64,000 nucleotides of DNA from assembly GCF_040954645.1 (NCBI RefSeq), contig NC_092812.1:5377001-5441000 (forward strand), in the 5' to 3' direction. Positions 31,804 through 46,349 of this stretch are shown here, piece after piece. The notes beneath the pieces are model-generated. The model ran no database searches, was not told the DNA's origin, and saw only the letters and a program-made list of their open reading frames with translations. Made by a program: the position numbers and the translations under genes. Position 1 is the stretch's first letter. Every line of letters begins with the position of its first letter. The DNA is from Diabrotica undecimpunctata. Its lineage: Eukaryota > Arthropoda > Insecta > Coleoptera > Chrysomelidae.

Positions 31804-33208
31804 ACTACTACTACTACTAAGGATTTCCACAGTTTTCACTGTCTTCCTTCACTCAACCGTTTTCTCCAATTTTCCCTGTCATTCCAGTCTCCATCTTGCA
31901 GGGTTCTTTTCTCCATAGCCTCGTCGATTTCATCTCTGAATGACCTTCGGGGTCTTCCTCTCTTTCTTCTTCCAATCGGGCTCCATTCTGTGATTTTGTT
32001 TATCCAGCGTCCTCTGTCCGCTCTTCTGACGTGGCCGTACCAAGATAGTCTCTTCTCCTCTATATAGTCTGATTGCACTCCCATTCTTCGCTTAATCTCT
32101 GCGTTTTCAATTCTGTCTCTTTTTGTAAGTCTACAGCTTCTCCTCAGGAACTCCATTTCTTCTGCTCTTATTCTACCTCTATTTCTCTTGTTTATTGTCC
32201 AGTTTTCGGACCCATATATTATGTCAGGATACTTCTTGTCAGGGTATTATATATTCTCTTTTTTGTCTTTATCGTAATGTTCTTTTCCCACAACACTGAG
32301 TTTAGTTGTCTTATACAGTTTCTTGTTTGTCTCAGTCTGTTGTTTATATCTTCTTCTGTTGTTCCCTGGTTCGATATTATGGTTCCTAAATACTTGAATT
32401 TATCTGTTCCATTTATTTGTCTTCCCTCGTCTATCTCTAGGTTTCTCATATCCTTGTTTTCTGTTGTTAGGTATTCGGTTTTTTCTAAGTTTATTTCCAT
32501 TCCGTTGTTTTTATATTCTTCTTCTAGTTTTCTGAGCATAAAGCTGAGATCTTCTTCATCTTGTGCGATGACTACTTGATCGTCGGCAAAACTTAAGGTG
32601 TATAGGTATTCGTCTCTTACTGGTATGCCCATTCCTTCGCACTTTCTCCTCCATGGTTTGAGTGTCTTTTCCAAGAATATTTTAAACAGAGTAGGGGACG
32701 TAGCACAGCCTTGTAGAAGTCCTTTTGTCGTCTTAAATGGATTGTAGGCTTTATTTCCATATTTAATAGCTACTTTGTTTTCTTAGTATAGTGCTTTAAC
32801 TGCTTTTATTAGTGTTTGTCCGATTCCGAGATTATTCATTGCTTCCCATAATTTGACTCTAGGTATTGAGTCATATGCTTTCTTTAGATCAACAAAGGCC
32901 AGATGGACCGGTCTACCTTTTGCCATTTTCTTCTCTATCAGTTGTTCTAATGTGTACGTATGATCTAGGCATGATTTTCCTACTGTGAACCCTGCTTGGT
33001 CTTCTCCAATTTTTCCTATTATTTCAGTTTCTAGTTTTTCTTTAATAATTTTCCCGTAAAGTCTACCTACCGACGATATTATACTAATTCCTCTATAGTT
33101 TTCACATTTTTTCCTGTTTCCTTTCTTATGTATGGATGTGATGTATGCTTGTGTCCATTCCGCAGGTATTTCTATCTGGTCGTATGCCCCATTTCCTGCA
33201 TGTTCTAT
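31804..33208 (-). mobile_element. Nested 5'-truncated non-LTR retrotransposon with (TAG)n tail
   Basis: The minus strand, from 33208 down, reads IFL-type RT motifs in broken frames (AKGRPVHLAFVDLKKAYD near 32870-32930). It then has 32674-32219: YTLSFADDQVVIAQDEEDL (active site FADD), LEKTEYLTTENKD, KFKYLGTIISNQGTTEEDINNRL and the thumb. The C-terminus at 32156-31836 has MEFLRRSCRLTKRDRIENAEI, LSWYGHVRRADRGRW, RRKRGRPRRSFRDEIDEAMEKR and NWRKRLSEGRQ. The element sense strand ends GGAAATCCTTAGTAGTAGTA next to the TSD. It inserted into the RTE polyprotein at 31.8 kb in the opposite orientation and is younger than it. Confidence 0.9.
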
Positions 33209-33218
33209 AAAATATAAT
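33209..33218 (+). repeat. Target-site duplication AAAATATAAT, right copy
   Basis: Joining the host RTE through one copy gives RRQYKKNIIRCIKKLDKQ with no stop or shift. Confidence 0.8.
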
Positions 33219-35059
33219 TAGATGTATAAAAAAATTGGATAAACAAATAAAATACAGAATTAAGAAAGAGAAAGAACAATGGTTAAAAGAACAATGCGCA
33301 GAAATAGAAGAATACTAAAAAAGACATGACAGTTTTAACACACATAAAAAAATTAAAGAATTAACTCACAACAATAGAACAAGTAAACCGGGAATACTGA
33401 AAGATGCAAATAGGAAACTTGTGTTGAATACTAACGAAAAATTAAAGAGATGGACATAATACATCAATGAACTGTTCAAAGACAATAGAACAGAATAGAT
33501 GGAGATAAAAGTAGAAGAGGATATGGTTTTAAAGATATTAAAAGAGGAAATTCAAATGGCATTAAAAACAGCAAAGGGGGTAAAGCAGTAGGTCCAGACC
33601 AAATCGCTATAGAAACCTTAAAACGCATAAATGACGAAACCTTAGACATTATAGTAGACTTATTTAACTCAGTATACAAAACAGGGCACATACCGAAACA
33701 ATGGTTACTCTCCAACTTTTGTGCTATCCCTAAAACTACAAACGCTAAATATTGCAATGAGTACAGAACAGTATTACTAATAAATCACATTCTCAAATTA
33801 TTCCTGAAAATAGTACATGGTCGTATAAATAAAAATCTGGAAGAAGGAATAGATGATAGTCAGTTTGGGTTCAGAAACGTACTAGGAACCAGAGAAGCGT
33901 AATTTTCTTTTATTGTGTTAGCTCAAAGACGCATGGATATGAATGTTGATGTGCATGTTTATTACGTTGATTTTGAAAAAGCATTTTACAAGGTAAGACA
34001 TGAAAAATTAGTCCAAATTCTAAAGACAAAAAACATAGACCATACGAATAATAAAAAACCTCTACTGGAATCAAAGAGCACAAATCGTAATAGATAACGA
34101 ACCCAGTCCAGAAATTGAAATCAGGAGAGGAGCTAGGCAGGGATGTATTATGTTCCCATTACTATTTAATGTATTTGGTGAAGCCATTTTTGAAGAATCA
34201 TTACTATCTCAAAGTGAAGGAATAATAATTAACGGAAGATCTATTAACAACATAAGATATGCAGATGCCACCGTGATTATGGCAAGCTCTGCTGAACAAG
34301 TCCAATTACTGCTAAACAAAACAAACAGTTTCTGCGAAAAATATGGACTTAAAAGTGAATATTAAAAAAACCAAATACATGATAATATCACAGAAAACAA
34401 ATATACCAACAAACATACATTTGGGAAATGTATTGATAGAGAGTTGATAAATACAAATACACAAGAACCTGGATTTCAGACAATAATGATCAAACAACCG
34501 AAATAAGAGCCAGGATAGAAATAGTAAGAAATGCGTTTGTAAAAATAAAAACAATTCTCTGCAACAAAGACCTTAGATTAGAACTAAGAGTAAGAGGACG
34601 GAGATGCTACTTGTTTTCGATACTTTAATATAGACTTGAAAGCTGGACATTAAAGCAAGAAAACATAAACAAGTAGCAGTCCTTTGAAATGTGATGTTAC
34701 AGGAGGATGCTTAGAATAGCATGGACACAAAAGAAAACTAACAGGGAAGTATTGCGAGAAATAGAAAAAGAATGCGAAATAATAAACACAATAAAAATAA
34801 GAAAGTTACAATATCTAGGACACGTAATGAGGGGACTGAGATATGAACCGCTAAGGCTGATAATACAGGAAAAGATAAGAGGAGGAAGGAGTATAGGAAG
34901 AAGGAGAGTGTCATGGTTAAAGAATTTATGGGACTGGTTTAAATGCAGTTCTATAGAACTCTTCACAGCAGCAGTAGATAGAGTAAAGATAGATAGTCAC
35001 GATGATATCCAACCTTCGATCGGGAGACGGCACTTAAAAAAGAAGAAGGGAAGTAAAGA

Positions 35060-35685
35060 TTATTTTGTTCCAATTGCCATATTATACGAAGGTTTAAAAT
35101 TTTTTCGAAAATTGTACACATGCTCCGTGTATGAGAAATGAGGTTTAAAATATTTACACCCTATTTTAAGAACACATTTAACAAAAATACATTTTAATTT
35201 TTTACATATTCAAGTATTTTATAAACATTCCTTGTTCTTCAGTAAAATAGTATCATTTATAGGTTCTAAATTATACTAATAATTCAGATTAAAATTCATG
35301 ATTTTAATATGTATATTTGACAATATACATTTTTGCTTTCACTACTTCTTCTAGTATTTGAGTAATCTATTATTTGAATAATGCCTGTTTAGAAAATTAT
35401 TACGGCGCAAATCTAAAACGAGGAGAGAGCAACGCAAATAGTCGTTGACTGGAAATAGCAAAAGCAGATGGATCCATTAAAATGTCAGTTACATGTAGAA
35501 GTTAGCGAATTTAAATTAATGAGCATCGTGGACTAATAATTAGTTCCTCCAGTTGTGCTACTCTTTAATGACAGAATATGAAACTGATTTTCCAAAGGTG
35601 GTTTGATATTTATACAAACATTAAACAAAATGTAGGCGATTTGTTGTATTTCGAAACTATATTTTTAATTGAAATTTTTGTAAAT
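35060..35685. other. No gene seen
   Basis: AT-rich sequence between the RTE tail and the left TIR of the next transposon. Confidence 0.5.
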
Positions 35686-35688
35686 AAC

Positions 35689-36959
35689 AGGTGATTCATT
35701 GAAATGGCACGATTTGGCAATGCTACTGGTGAAAAAATACAAGAACCGTGGGCTTTCGACGTAAACGTTGTGACTCTGAGAAGTGGGAAGTTTAGTTATC
35801 ATGGAGAAGTGGTCGAGTGGACTACACACATTTGGTGTAAAAGCGTATTACAAAAATGGTGACAGTTTTGTGCGTGTACAATCAGCGTTTCATTTACATA
35901 ATAATTTGCCGCCAAGCACTCCAGTTCCTTCTTACAGGGCTATTCAGACCTGGATTGGAAACTTTAAAAGTAGTGGCTCAACATTACATAAAAGAGGTGG
36001 CAGTGTTAGAACTGCTCGCACACCACAGAATATTGAAGTGGTGTAAAACTCATTACAAGTGAGTCCTCGAAGATCCCTGCGGCGACGAAGCTTAAATCTG
36101 GGATTAAGCTATACCACTACGAGCAGAATTTTGCATAAAGATCTCTAGTATTATCCATACAAAATCCACATTGTGGAAGCCCTTAAAGTTCGAGATTATC
36201 ACACCCAACTAGGGTTTTGTGAACAAATGTTGTGACGAAACCCACTTTCATCTAAGTGAATATGTAGACAAACAAAATTTCCGCTATTGGTCTGACAGTA
36301 ATCCGCAGCAATGACACGAAAGACCCCTATATTCAGAAAAGGTAACGTGTGGTGTGCAATTTCTTCTTTAGGGATTATTGGACCTTATTTTTTTGAGGAC
36401 GCGGATAGGCATGCAGAAAAATTAACTTTGATGGCTACGTGCACATGTTAAGTAATTTTTGTCTTCCGACAATCAAGAAATACAGAAATGAATACATGAT
36501 CTTTCAATAGGATGGAGCAACATGTTACACATCACGTGTGTCAACTGTCAATGGATTTACTAAGACGATTGTTTTCCGATTGTTTTATGAGTAAAAACGG
36601 CGATATTCCCTAGCTACGTCGTAGTCCGGACATTTTCCTAGGCGACAGCTTACTTTGGGGATATCTAAAGTCAAAAGTATTTCAAAGTTACCCTCTGAGA
36701 ACTATCACGACTTTAAAAAAATAAATGTGTGAAGAAATTTAATCAATACCACAAGAAATGTACTCAATAGCTTTGTACCACGGCTGCAAGAATGTGTCCG
36801 ACAAACTAGAGGACATCTTTTCAATATATTCTTCTAGAACTGAGCATTTCTCTCACACATTAGTTCCGATCTGTGTAGTATACCTTTTTTTATTAAATTT
36901 AATAAAAAGATATTTTTAGTTTTTTTTGTTTGAAATCGTAACGTTTCAATGAATCGCCT
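35689..36959 (+). mobile_element. Tc1/mariner-superfamily DNA transposon (DUF4817/DDE_3) with TIRs
   Basis: The left end AGGTGATTCATTGAAATG (35689-35706) is matched by the inverted right end CGTTTCAATGAATCGCCT (36942-36959), 16 of 18 bases. The element is about 1.27 kb and holds one transposase pseudogene. Flanking TA dinucleotides are near both ends but an exact TA TSD was not fixed. Confidence 0.82.
35800..36870 (+). pseudogene. DUF4817/DDE_3 transposase, degraded
   Basis: 35783-36046 reads AYYKNGDSFVRVQSAFHLHNN, PVPSYRAIQTWIGNFKSSGSTLHKRGGSVRTARTPQNIE: the DUF4817 HTH domain seen at the N-terminus of insect Tc1-like transposases. After the stop come SPRRSLRRRSLNLGLSYTTTSRILHKDL (second HTH), KVRDYHTQLGFCEQML, NVWCAISSLGIIGPYFFEDA, FNRMEQHVTHHV (normally QQDGA..H), GDIP-LRRSPDIFLGDSLLWGYLKSKVF (third Asp block) and IPQEMYSIALYHGCKNVSD. 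The second catalytic Asp block is mutated and stops are frequent. Inactive. Confidence 0.8.
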
Positions 36960-37435
36960 CGTATTTTAGAAAATCCTGATTAATATCAATAACTCAACAA
37001 TGTAGTTTTTGAATAAACATAATAATTTAAAAACTACATTTTTCTGAATTAAGCTACACACACACACACATTCACGCATAAACACACACACACGTAACCA
37101 TACGCGCACACACACAAACATACCTACACATACACACACACCAATACGTTGGAAGTAAGAGAAATAGCTTAATTTATGAACCACACAGATTAAAAAATAC
37201 AAAACGTTCAGTTTTAAACTAGAAAAAAGGAGTTCGGCCCTGATAGCGATCAAATCTACAACGTTATCAGCTGTCCCGAAATATAGTCATTTTAAAAATG
37301 GTAAAAACAAATCATAATTTAATATTTTATAACTCTACGACAATTTAAGTGCAGTAGTTAGTGCTGACAATATTATCTCAAGTGAGTAGCACTTCTTTTC
37401 GTATTATTTTTGTAACAATAACAAAATAACCTTTA
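36960..37435. other. No gene, CA-rich simple repeat
   Basis: Interrupted (CA)n at about 37051-37142. The minus-strand frame there (Cys/Val repeats) is an artefact. The last 100 bases may be the 5' UTR of the I element that follows. Confidence 0.6.
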
Positions 37436-37471
37436 AATAATACCTACGTAAAGAGATAACAAAAATTCCAG

Positions 37472-40441
37472 TTGGGTCTTGACCAGTTTTTTGGACCCGC
37501 CACAGGACCGGCTCAACTTCTGATCAAGAAAATTAATAAAATGACTTCATACAACAATAATACTACACACAACTCCGTTAAACACAGTTACTCAGATGTC
37601 GTAAATTATTTTAAACATCCAACAAAACAACAAGCAATAGTCATTTCCAGCATTGAAGGCACAAAAATCCATGATTACGTCGTAGCTGTTGAATCACTAG
37701 TGGGTCCAATTAATGTACTTTTTGTCTCCAGAATTGCTAACAATAGGATATGCATATACTTCTCTTCAAAAAACACTGTTGATGCTCTTCTTCATTCTTA
37801 TAAATATATCGAAATAAATGGATGTCCAGTCGAAGTAAGAAGATTAATTTCTGCAGCCCAGAGACTTCTAATATCTAATGCATGTCCTACAATCCCGAAC
37901 GAAATAATTGAACAAGAATTACAAAAACTTGGTATTCACTCTGTATCTAAAATGACTTTTCTTCGAGTAGATATGTCTGAAAGTGAGTACAGTCATGTTC
38001 TGAGCTTTAGAAGGCAATCATTCATTACACCCCTGGAAAATATGTCTATTCCTGACTCTTTTACCATAACTCATGATAATACTTCCTTCCGAGTATTTCT
38101 TTTCATAGACGGATTCAGTTGCTCCAAATGTAAAACAATTGGTCATCAAGAATCAGAATGCGCTAACATTTCAAACCAAACTAATTCAACTACCCTCTTA
38201 GATTCAACTCAAACCACATCAACATTATCTAAACTTAATCAACCTAATGATACCCCTTCAACTCCCATCTTATATTCAACTCTAACCACATCGTCATTAT
38301 CTAAACCTAATGCACCTAATGATAAGATATATCAATCTACGGAAACCGACCTCATCCAAAACATATCCAAAGATAATCCAAACTCTTCGTCTTCTTCTTC
38401 CAAAACAACGTCACCAGCGGTAAATAACAATGAAAATACTACGGAAACCAACCTCATCCAAAACATATCTAAAGATAATCAAAACACGTCGTCTTCTTCT
38501 TCCAAAACAACAGCACCAGCTGTAAATAACACTGAAAATACTACGACACCAGAAACATCAATAACCTTAAATAATTCAGTCAATTCTAAACAGCTAAAAA
38601 GACATAGCATATCATCTCCTGAAATTAACGATGACAACCCAAAAATTTCTATTTCTCTCACATGCAGCATGTGCAAAATACTGGAAAAAATTCTAAATCT
38701 CCGTCTAACATGGTATTTAGAAACAAAAGACCTCCTTACGGGGGTCTATATAAAGGGACGGTCTATATTAGATAATCATATTTCAGTGCAAACCTCAATC
38801 AATGAAGCCTTTGCAAACAATCAGAAGTTGATTGCAATATTCTTTGACATAGCCCAGGCTTTTGATAGGACATGGAAACACTCTATATTAGCAACACTTA
38901 ATAATTATGGAATTCAAGGTAACATGCTTGCTTTTATTAAAAATTTCTTAAGTAATCGTTCTATACAAGTTAGAATAAATGGAATCACAAGTTCTCCAAA
39001 AATGCTAGATAATGGAATCACTCAAGGATCCATTTTAAGTCCAACCCTATTTTTAGTGGCTTTTAATAGCATCATAAATGTAATCAGAGCTTCTATTAAA
39101 GCTAGCATTTGCGCGGATGATATTGTTATTTACACCAAATCTAATAACCTAGTTTCAGCAACAAATATATTACAACTTATGTTAAATCGACTTCAAAATT
39201 GGGCATTACAAACCGGATTTAATTTTTCTGCAGAAAAAACTCAATACGTAATTTTTAGTAAAAACAACACTCACCATACAATTAATTTACCAGTAAATGA
39301 TTTACCTATAAAACAGTCAACAGAAGTAAGTTTTTTAGGCCTAACTTTCGATAAAAAATTAAATTGGAATATGCATATTAATAAATTACAACAAGCATGC
39401 CAAAACCGGTTAAACATACTTAAAATATTATCTAATAAATTTTGGGGTGCCGACTGTAAAACATTAATTAACCTTTACAAATCACTTATTAGAAGTAAAT
39501 TAGATTACGGTTGCATATCTTACGGTGCTGCAAGCAAAACTGCTTTTAAAAAACTAAATAGCATACAATCTACAGCTTTGAGATTAGCACTGGGTGCCTT
39601 CAGAACTAGTCCTATTAGTAGCTTACAAGTTTTAGCGAGGGAACCACCTCTATATATTAGACGCCAACAACTATCCCTAAACTATATAGGGAAAATATCA
39701 GCACAGAAACAACATCCAGTATTCTCCCAAATTTGCCATCCCAGTATTGGTTCTACAAAACCAACTAAAAATAGTACTCCCTTTATAAAACGAATAAAAT
39801 CTTCTAACTTTGATATGGATGAGCTAAATCGATCTCTACAGGTCAGTGTAAATTTTCCTCCATGGATAATCCAACCATTTACTATTGATTTAACCCTCAC
39901 AAAATACCCCAAATCAACTACAAATCCGATTTTCATTAAACACTTCTACTCCGAAGTGATATCTCATTATCCTAATCATCTCCAAATTTTCAGTGATATC
40001 TCTAAAGCTCATGACGGAGATGCTGCTACATACTACTGTAAATACACTACTCACACTATATCCATACCTACAAACTGCTGCATCCTCACAGGCGAGACCA
40101 CAGCCATTTTGGAAGCCTTAATTTTCTTCAAAACGCGTAGTGAGAATAAATGTGTCAATGACTCATTAAATGCTCTATTAGGTGTAAAACAAATATACCC
40201 TACAAATCCAATATTACGGGCTATAAAAAATGAGATAAATGTAATTCAATCAACTCGAAAAGAAGTAGCATTTATCTGGGTACCGTCGCATGTAGGAATA
40301 GCTGGAAATGAGAAAGTGGATAACCTAGCAAACACAAGTCGAATAAACTCACAATACACAACCAAATCAATAAATTACCCATATTCCGATCTCAAAAACC
40401 TAATTAAAGACCACTGTATGAACATATGGCAAGACTACTAG
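37472..40441 (+). CDS. 989-aa gag-RT-RNase H fusion ORF of I copy C
   Basis: Residues 1-240 are I-type ORF1: an RNA-binding N-terminus, LSFRRQSFITPLE, and the knuckle CSKCKTIGHQESEC (C217). Residues ~240-385 are a Ser/Thr/Asn linker holding a ~50-residue repeat (TETDLIQNISKDN and TETNLIQNISKDN). Around residue 390 it passes in frame into RT at ISLTCSMCKILEKI. FFDIAQAFD carries the first catalytic Asp (D459) and CADD (547-550) stands in place of YADD. RNase H starts near residue 838 (IFSDISK) with GETTAIL, NDSLNALL and WVPSHVGIAGNEKVD. There is no endonuclease and no RT fingers. It is open for 989 codons and ends at TAG where relatives have Trp (WQxYW). The ATG at 37472 opens the frame. The Met at 37541 (MTSYNNN) is the likelier natural ORF1 start. 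Probably a defective copy. Confidence 0.82.
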   Translation: MGLDQFFGPATGPAQLLIKKINKMTSYNNNTTHNSVKHSYSDVVNYFKHPTKQQAIVISSIEGTKIHDYVVAVESLVGPINVLFVSRIANNRICIYFSSKNTVDALLHSYKYIEINGCPVEVRRLISAAQRLLISNACPTIPNEIIEQELQKLGIHSVSKMTFLRVDMSESEYSHVLSFRRQSFITPLENMSIPDSFTITHDNTSFRVFLFIDGFSCSKCKTIGHQESECANISNQTNSTTLLDSTQTTSTLSKLNQPNDTPSTPILYSTLTTSSLSKPNAPNDKIYQSTETDLIQNISKDNPNSSSSSSKTTSPAVNNNENTTETNLIQNISKDNQNTSSSSSKTTAPAVNNTENTTTPETSITLNNSVNSKQLKRHSISSPEINDDNPKISISLTCSMCKILEKILNLRLTWYLETKDLLTGVYIKGRSILDNHISVQTSINEAFANNQKLIAIFFDIAQAFDRTWKHSILATLNNYGIQGNMLAFIKNFLSNRSIQVRINGITSSPKMLDNGITQGSILSPTLFLVAFNSIINVIRASIKASICADDIVIYTKSNNLVSATNILQLMLNRLQNWALQTGFNFSAEKTQYVIFSKNNTHHTINLPVNDLPIKQSTEVSFLGLTFDKKLNWNMHINKLQQACQNRLNILKILSNKFWGADCKTLINLYKSLIRSKLDYGCISYGAASKTAFKKLNSIQSTALRLALGAFRTSPISSLQVLAREPPLYIRRQQLSLNYIGKISAQKQHPVFSQICHPSIGSTKPTKNSTPFIKRIKSSNFDMDELNRSLQVSVNFPPWIIQPFTIDLTLTKYPKSTTNPIFIKHFYSEVISHYPNHLQIFSDISKAHDGDAATYYCKYTTHTISIPTNCCILTGETTAILEALIFFKTRSENKCVNDSLNALLGVKQIYPTNPILRAIKNEINVIQSTRKEVAFIWVPSHVGIAGNEKVDNLANTSRINSQYTTKSINYPYSDLKNLIKDHCMNIWQDY

Positions 40442-40822
40442 AAAGATATAGGAACCAAACTATATGAGATTTATCCCCTTGTGAAGACCATCTTAAATAA
40501 TCCATCCAATAGAAGGGATCGAGTAATAATTAACCGACTAAGAATTGAACACACTGCACTGACCCATAGATTCTTAATCAACAAAGAACCTTCTCCAACC
40601 TGCAGAAACTGTTCTCTCCCATTGACGGTGAAGCATATTCTGATTGACTGCCAGTACCACGAAGAAACAAGAAGAAAATATGGAATCTTAGATGACATCA
40701 AAATCACTTTAACCATAAACACTCACCATCTAATAATAAATTACATTCCTATTCGAAAAGCCAACGAGTCAACACCTCGGCTTCTTCAAATAGTATTTCT
40801 TATAAAAAAACTTGTCAGTTAA
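40442..40822 (+). pseudogene. C-terminal zinc-knuckle segment of copy C, beyond the TAG
   Basis: Same frame as the 989-codon ORF, separated by a single TAG at 40439-40441. It reads IGTKLYEIYPLVKTIL, RRDRVIINRLRIEHTALTHRFLINKEPSPTCRNC, LTVKHILIDCQYH and ends at TAA 40822. This is the terminal module of I-type ORF2. The homologous Trp codon in copy D (TGG) shows the TAG is a one-base nonsense change. Confidence 0.85.
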
Positions 40823-40972
40823 TGTATTTTGTTATCAAGTAATTATTGAAAGTGAAAAGTTTTTTGTGAAACAACTTGGTATGTAAACTTTATAATTGAT
40901 ACAAACACAATAAATAGGCCAGGCATTGCGCCTGATTTTCATTAAATATTTTGGCATCCAGAATATTTAAAA

Positions 40973-42320
40973 ATGCTTCTTCAACCCACCGCTCCAAGCT
41001 ACGCAGCTATTACCACATCAAAAACAACAAAACCTACACCGGCGACCACATCATATCCTAGCAGAAAGCAAGCGATAGTATTAATTAATGCTCTTCCGGA
41101 TACAGCTCTCTTCGATTACATTAAGGCGATTGGTGAAATCGTAACACCAAAGCGTATTACCCACGCTTCCCGCATATCTAACCAACGCATTTGCATTTTT
41201 CTTGCTTCTATTTCTGACGTCGATATTTATCTTAAAAACAATCCCACCGTTTCCGTTAAAAATGAAATTGTCCAAATCCGCAGACTCATTTCCCCAACTA
41301 AAAGATTGTTAATATCTAATGTATGTCCATAGATTTCAAATCAACTTATCGAGCAGGCATTAAAAACGAACTTGGTCTGCAACTAGCCTCACCTGTATCT
41401 CAGATTCGTACAGGCTTACCCGATGAAGATTATTCCCATATATTAAGTTTTCGACGGTCTATCTACGTAATACCAGATAAAGAAAATTTCGAAATACTAA
41501 CCTCCGTATTAATACATTTTGAAAACACTTCCTTCCGAATCTTCGTTACATCAGACAAACTAGAATGTTTCCTTTGCCAAAAAGCCGGACATACGGCTGA
41601 AACCTGCCAAAACCCACCGGGTACCACTACCCACCCCCGTTTCGCCCAAGTACCTAATGAATCCACGAACAATAGCCCCACCGCACCTTCCGGCACCTCT
41701 CACACTTCTGACCCAAATTCTGCCACCGGCAATTTATCCAACATCACACCTCTACCTTTAGATCAACCTCAACCTACACCTCCTACTATCGCCCTCCTGA
41801 AAAGAGCCCATTCAACTGACTCAAGCCTCGATTCTCCCCCTGTAATTGCCATTTCAGATCCTACTACTCACACTCCAATAGATCCACATTCCCTCGATGA
41901 CAACTCCTTCCGGGCCCCCAAATCAGCCCCTAAAAAAAATCGAAAACCAAAGATACAAAACCATCAGCCACTATCAGCCCGTCTGCCCGCTTAATCATAG
42001 AAAATCATATAGCGGCAAACCCATCATCCTTTTTAATTAACTCGCTACAACTAATTGCTTTCTTAAAAAATTCTTTCGACTGCTATGACCCCTTAGCTGA
42101 AGCATGCCAATTTACTACGAACATTAACGCCCTTCTTGATGACCTTAAACAAATATACCATAATATCTCTGATAGATCACTTAAAAATCGTATAACTCGC
42201 CTACAAAAAAAAATTAAGGCTACGATGAATCTAAATGATGTTATTGACACTGTTAGTCTTGCATCTGTTAGCTCTAATGACAGTGACCCATCCTTAGACA
42301 AAACCTGCCTTAATTTATAA
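40973..42320 (+). pseudogene. I copy D ORF1 (gag-like)
   Basis: Starts MLLQPTAPSYAAITTSKTTKP. It reads RRLISPTKRLLISNVCP then TAG (41330-41332), which relatives read as Thr. A one-base shift follows near 41365 into LGLQLASPVSQIRTGLPDEDYSHILSFRRS, FRIFVTSDKLECFLCQKAGHTAETC (one CCHC knuckle) and a Pro/Ser/Thr-rich linker. A second shift near 41950 leads to RLIIENHIAANPSSFLINSLQLIAFL and a C-terminal helical domain (KNRITRLQKKIKATM), stop at 42318-42320. ORF1p binds element RNA. Three lesions prevent full-length translation. Confidence 0.85.
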
Positions 42321-42343
42321 CTTTTATATTCACTATAATTTAA

Positions 42344-46083
<3,740 letters not shown>

Positions 46084-46199
46084 CTATAGTATATAATATG
46101 TAATTGTACCTTTATAATTGTATCCATCTTGCCTCGTGCTAATGGCCGAAGCTGTCACAAGCACGTTAAATTAAATAAAAAAAAATAATAATAATAAAT

Positions 46200-46345
46200 T
46201 ATTTAAAAGATTTACGTTTATATACATCTATTTAATGTAAATAAAATAAACTCTTTTGTACGTTACTCCACTAATAACCCTGCGTGGTTGATGTGGATTA
46301 TATGTTTTTTCTAAATAAAAAAAACTAGAAAAAACTTAACTGAAC
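46200..46345. other. No gene seen
   Basis: Spacer between the I copy D tail and a Penelope-like terminus. Confidence 0.5.
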
Positions 46346-46349
46346 TGAA

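Larger units (their letters stand above)
30650..34990 (+). pseudogene. RTE polyprotein (APE endonuclease + RT), broken
   Basis: Endonuclease: VATCNVRNLHQAVKL, ERMNIDILGIIDVQWPDSGK (the usual catalytic Glu position in 'E-RWP' reads DVQWP), YHVGIILSK, LQVYAPNAKK, IIMGDAKVG (canonical GDFNA altered), GLGNRNERGDRLIEFC, RRLYTWKSP, QIDYVLV and DIGSDHNPVV. RT: GPDQIAIETLKR, NEYRTVLLINHILKLF, VYYVDFEKAFYKVRHEKL, IEIRRGARQGC, PLLFNVFGEA, IRYADATVIMASS. The active-site YADD is YADA. The C-terminus has RRMLRIAWTQKKTNREVLREI, LQYLGHVMRGLRYEPL, GRRRVSWLKNLWDWF. Several in-frame stops. With endonuclease and RT active sites both altered, it is inactive. Confidence 0.88.
30365..35055 (+). mobile_element. RTE retrotransposon, long copy (copy 4) with nested insertion
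   Basis: A 5' leader (about 30365-30649) is followed by one long decayed polyprotein from the Met at 30650 to about 35040. The 3' end CGGCACTTAAAAAAGAAGAAGG has the same tail as the three truncated RTE copies in this window. It is interrupted at 31804-33208 by a minus-strand non-LTR. Removing that insert restores the frame. The remaining ~3.3 kb is the usual size of an RTE element. The 5' boundary is estimated from the leader's composition. Confidence 0.85.
37440..40940 (+). mobile_element. Internally deleted I-clade retrotransposon (copy C)
   Basis: 5' leader, fused ORF1-ORF2, and 3' UTR ending GGCCAGGCATTGCGCCTGA and TTTTCATTAAAT near 40945. Compared with its neighbour copy D, it lacks about 2 kb: the end of ORF1, all of the endonuclease, and RT motifs 0-2. 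Copy D begins immediately after, so the two lie head to tail. Confidence 0.88.

Noticed and set aside
36966..37253. 95-codon minus-strand frame
   Set aside because: Runs through interrupted CA/TG repeat. Composition explains it.
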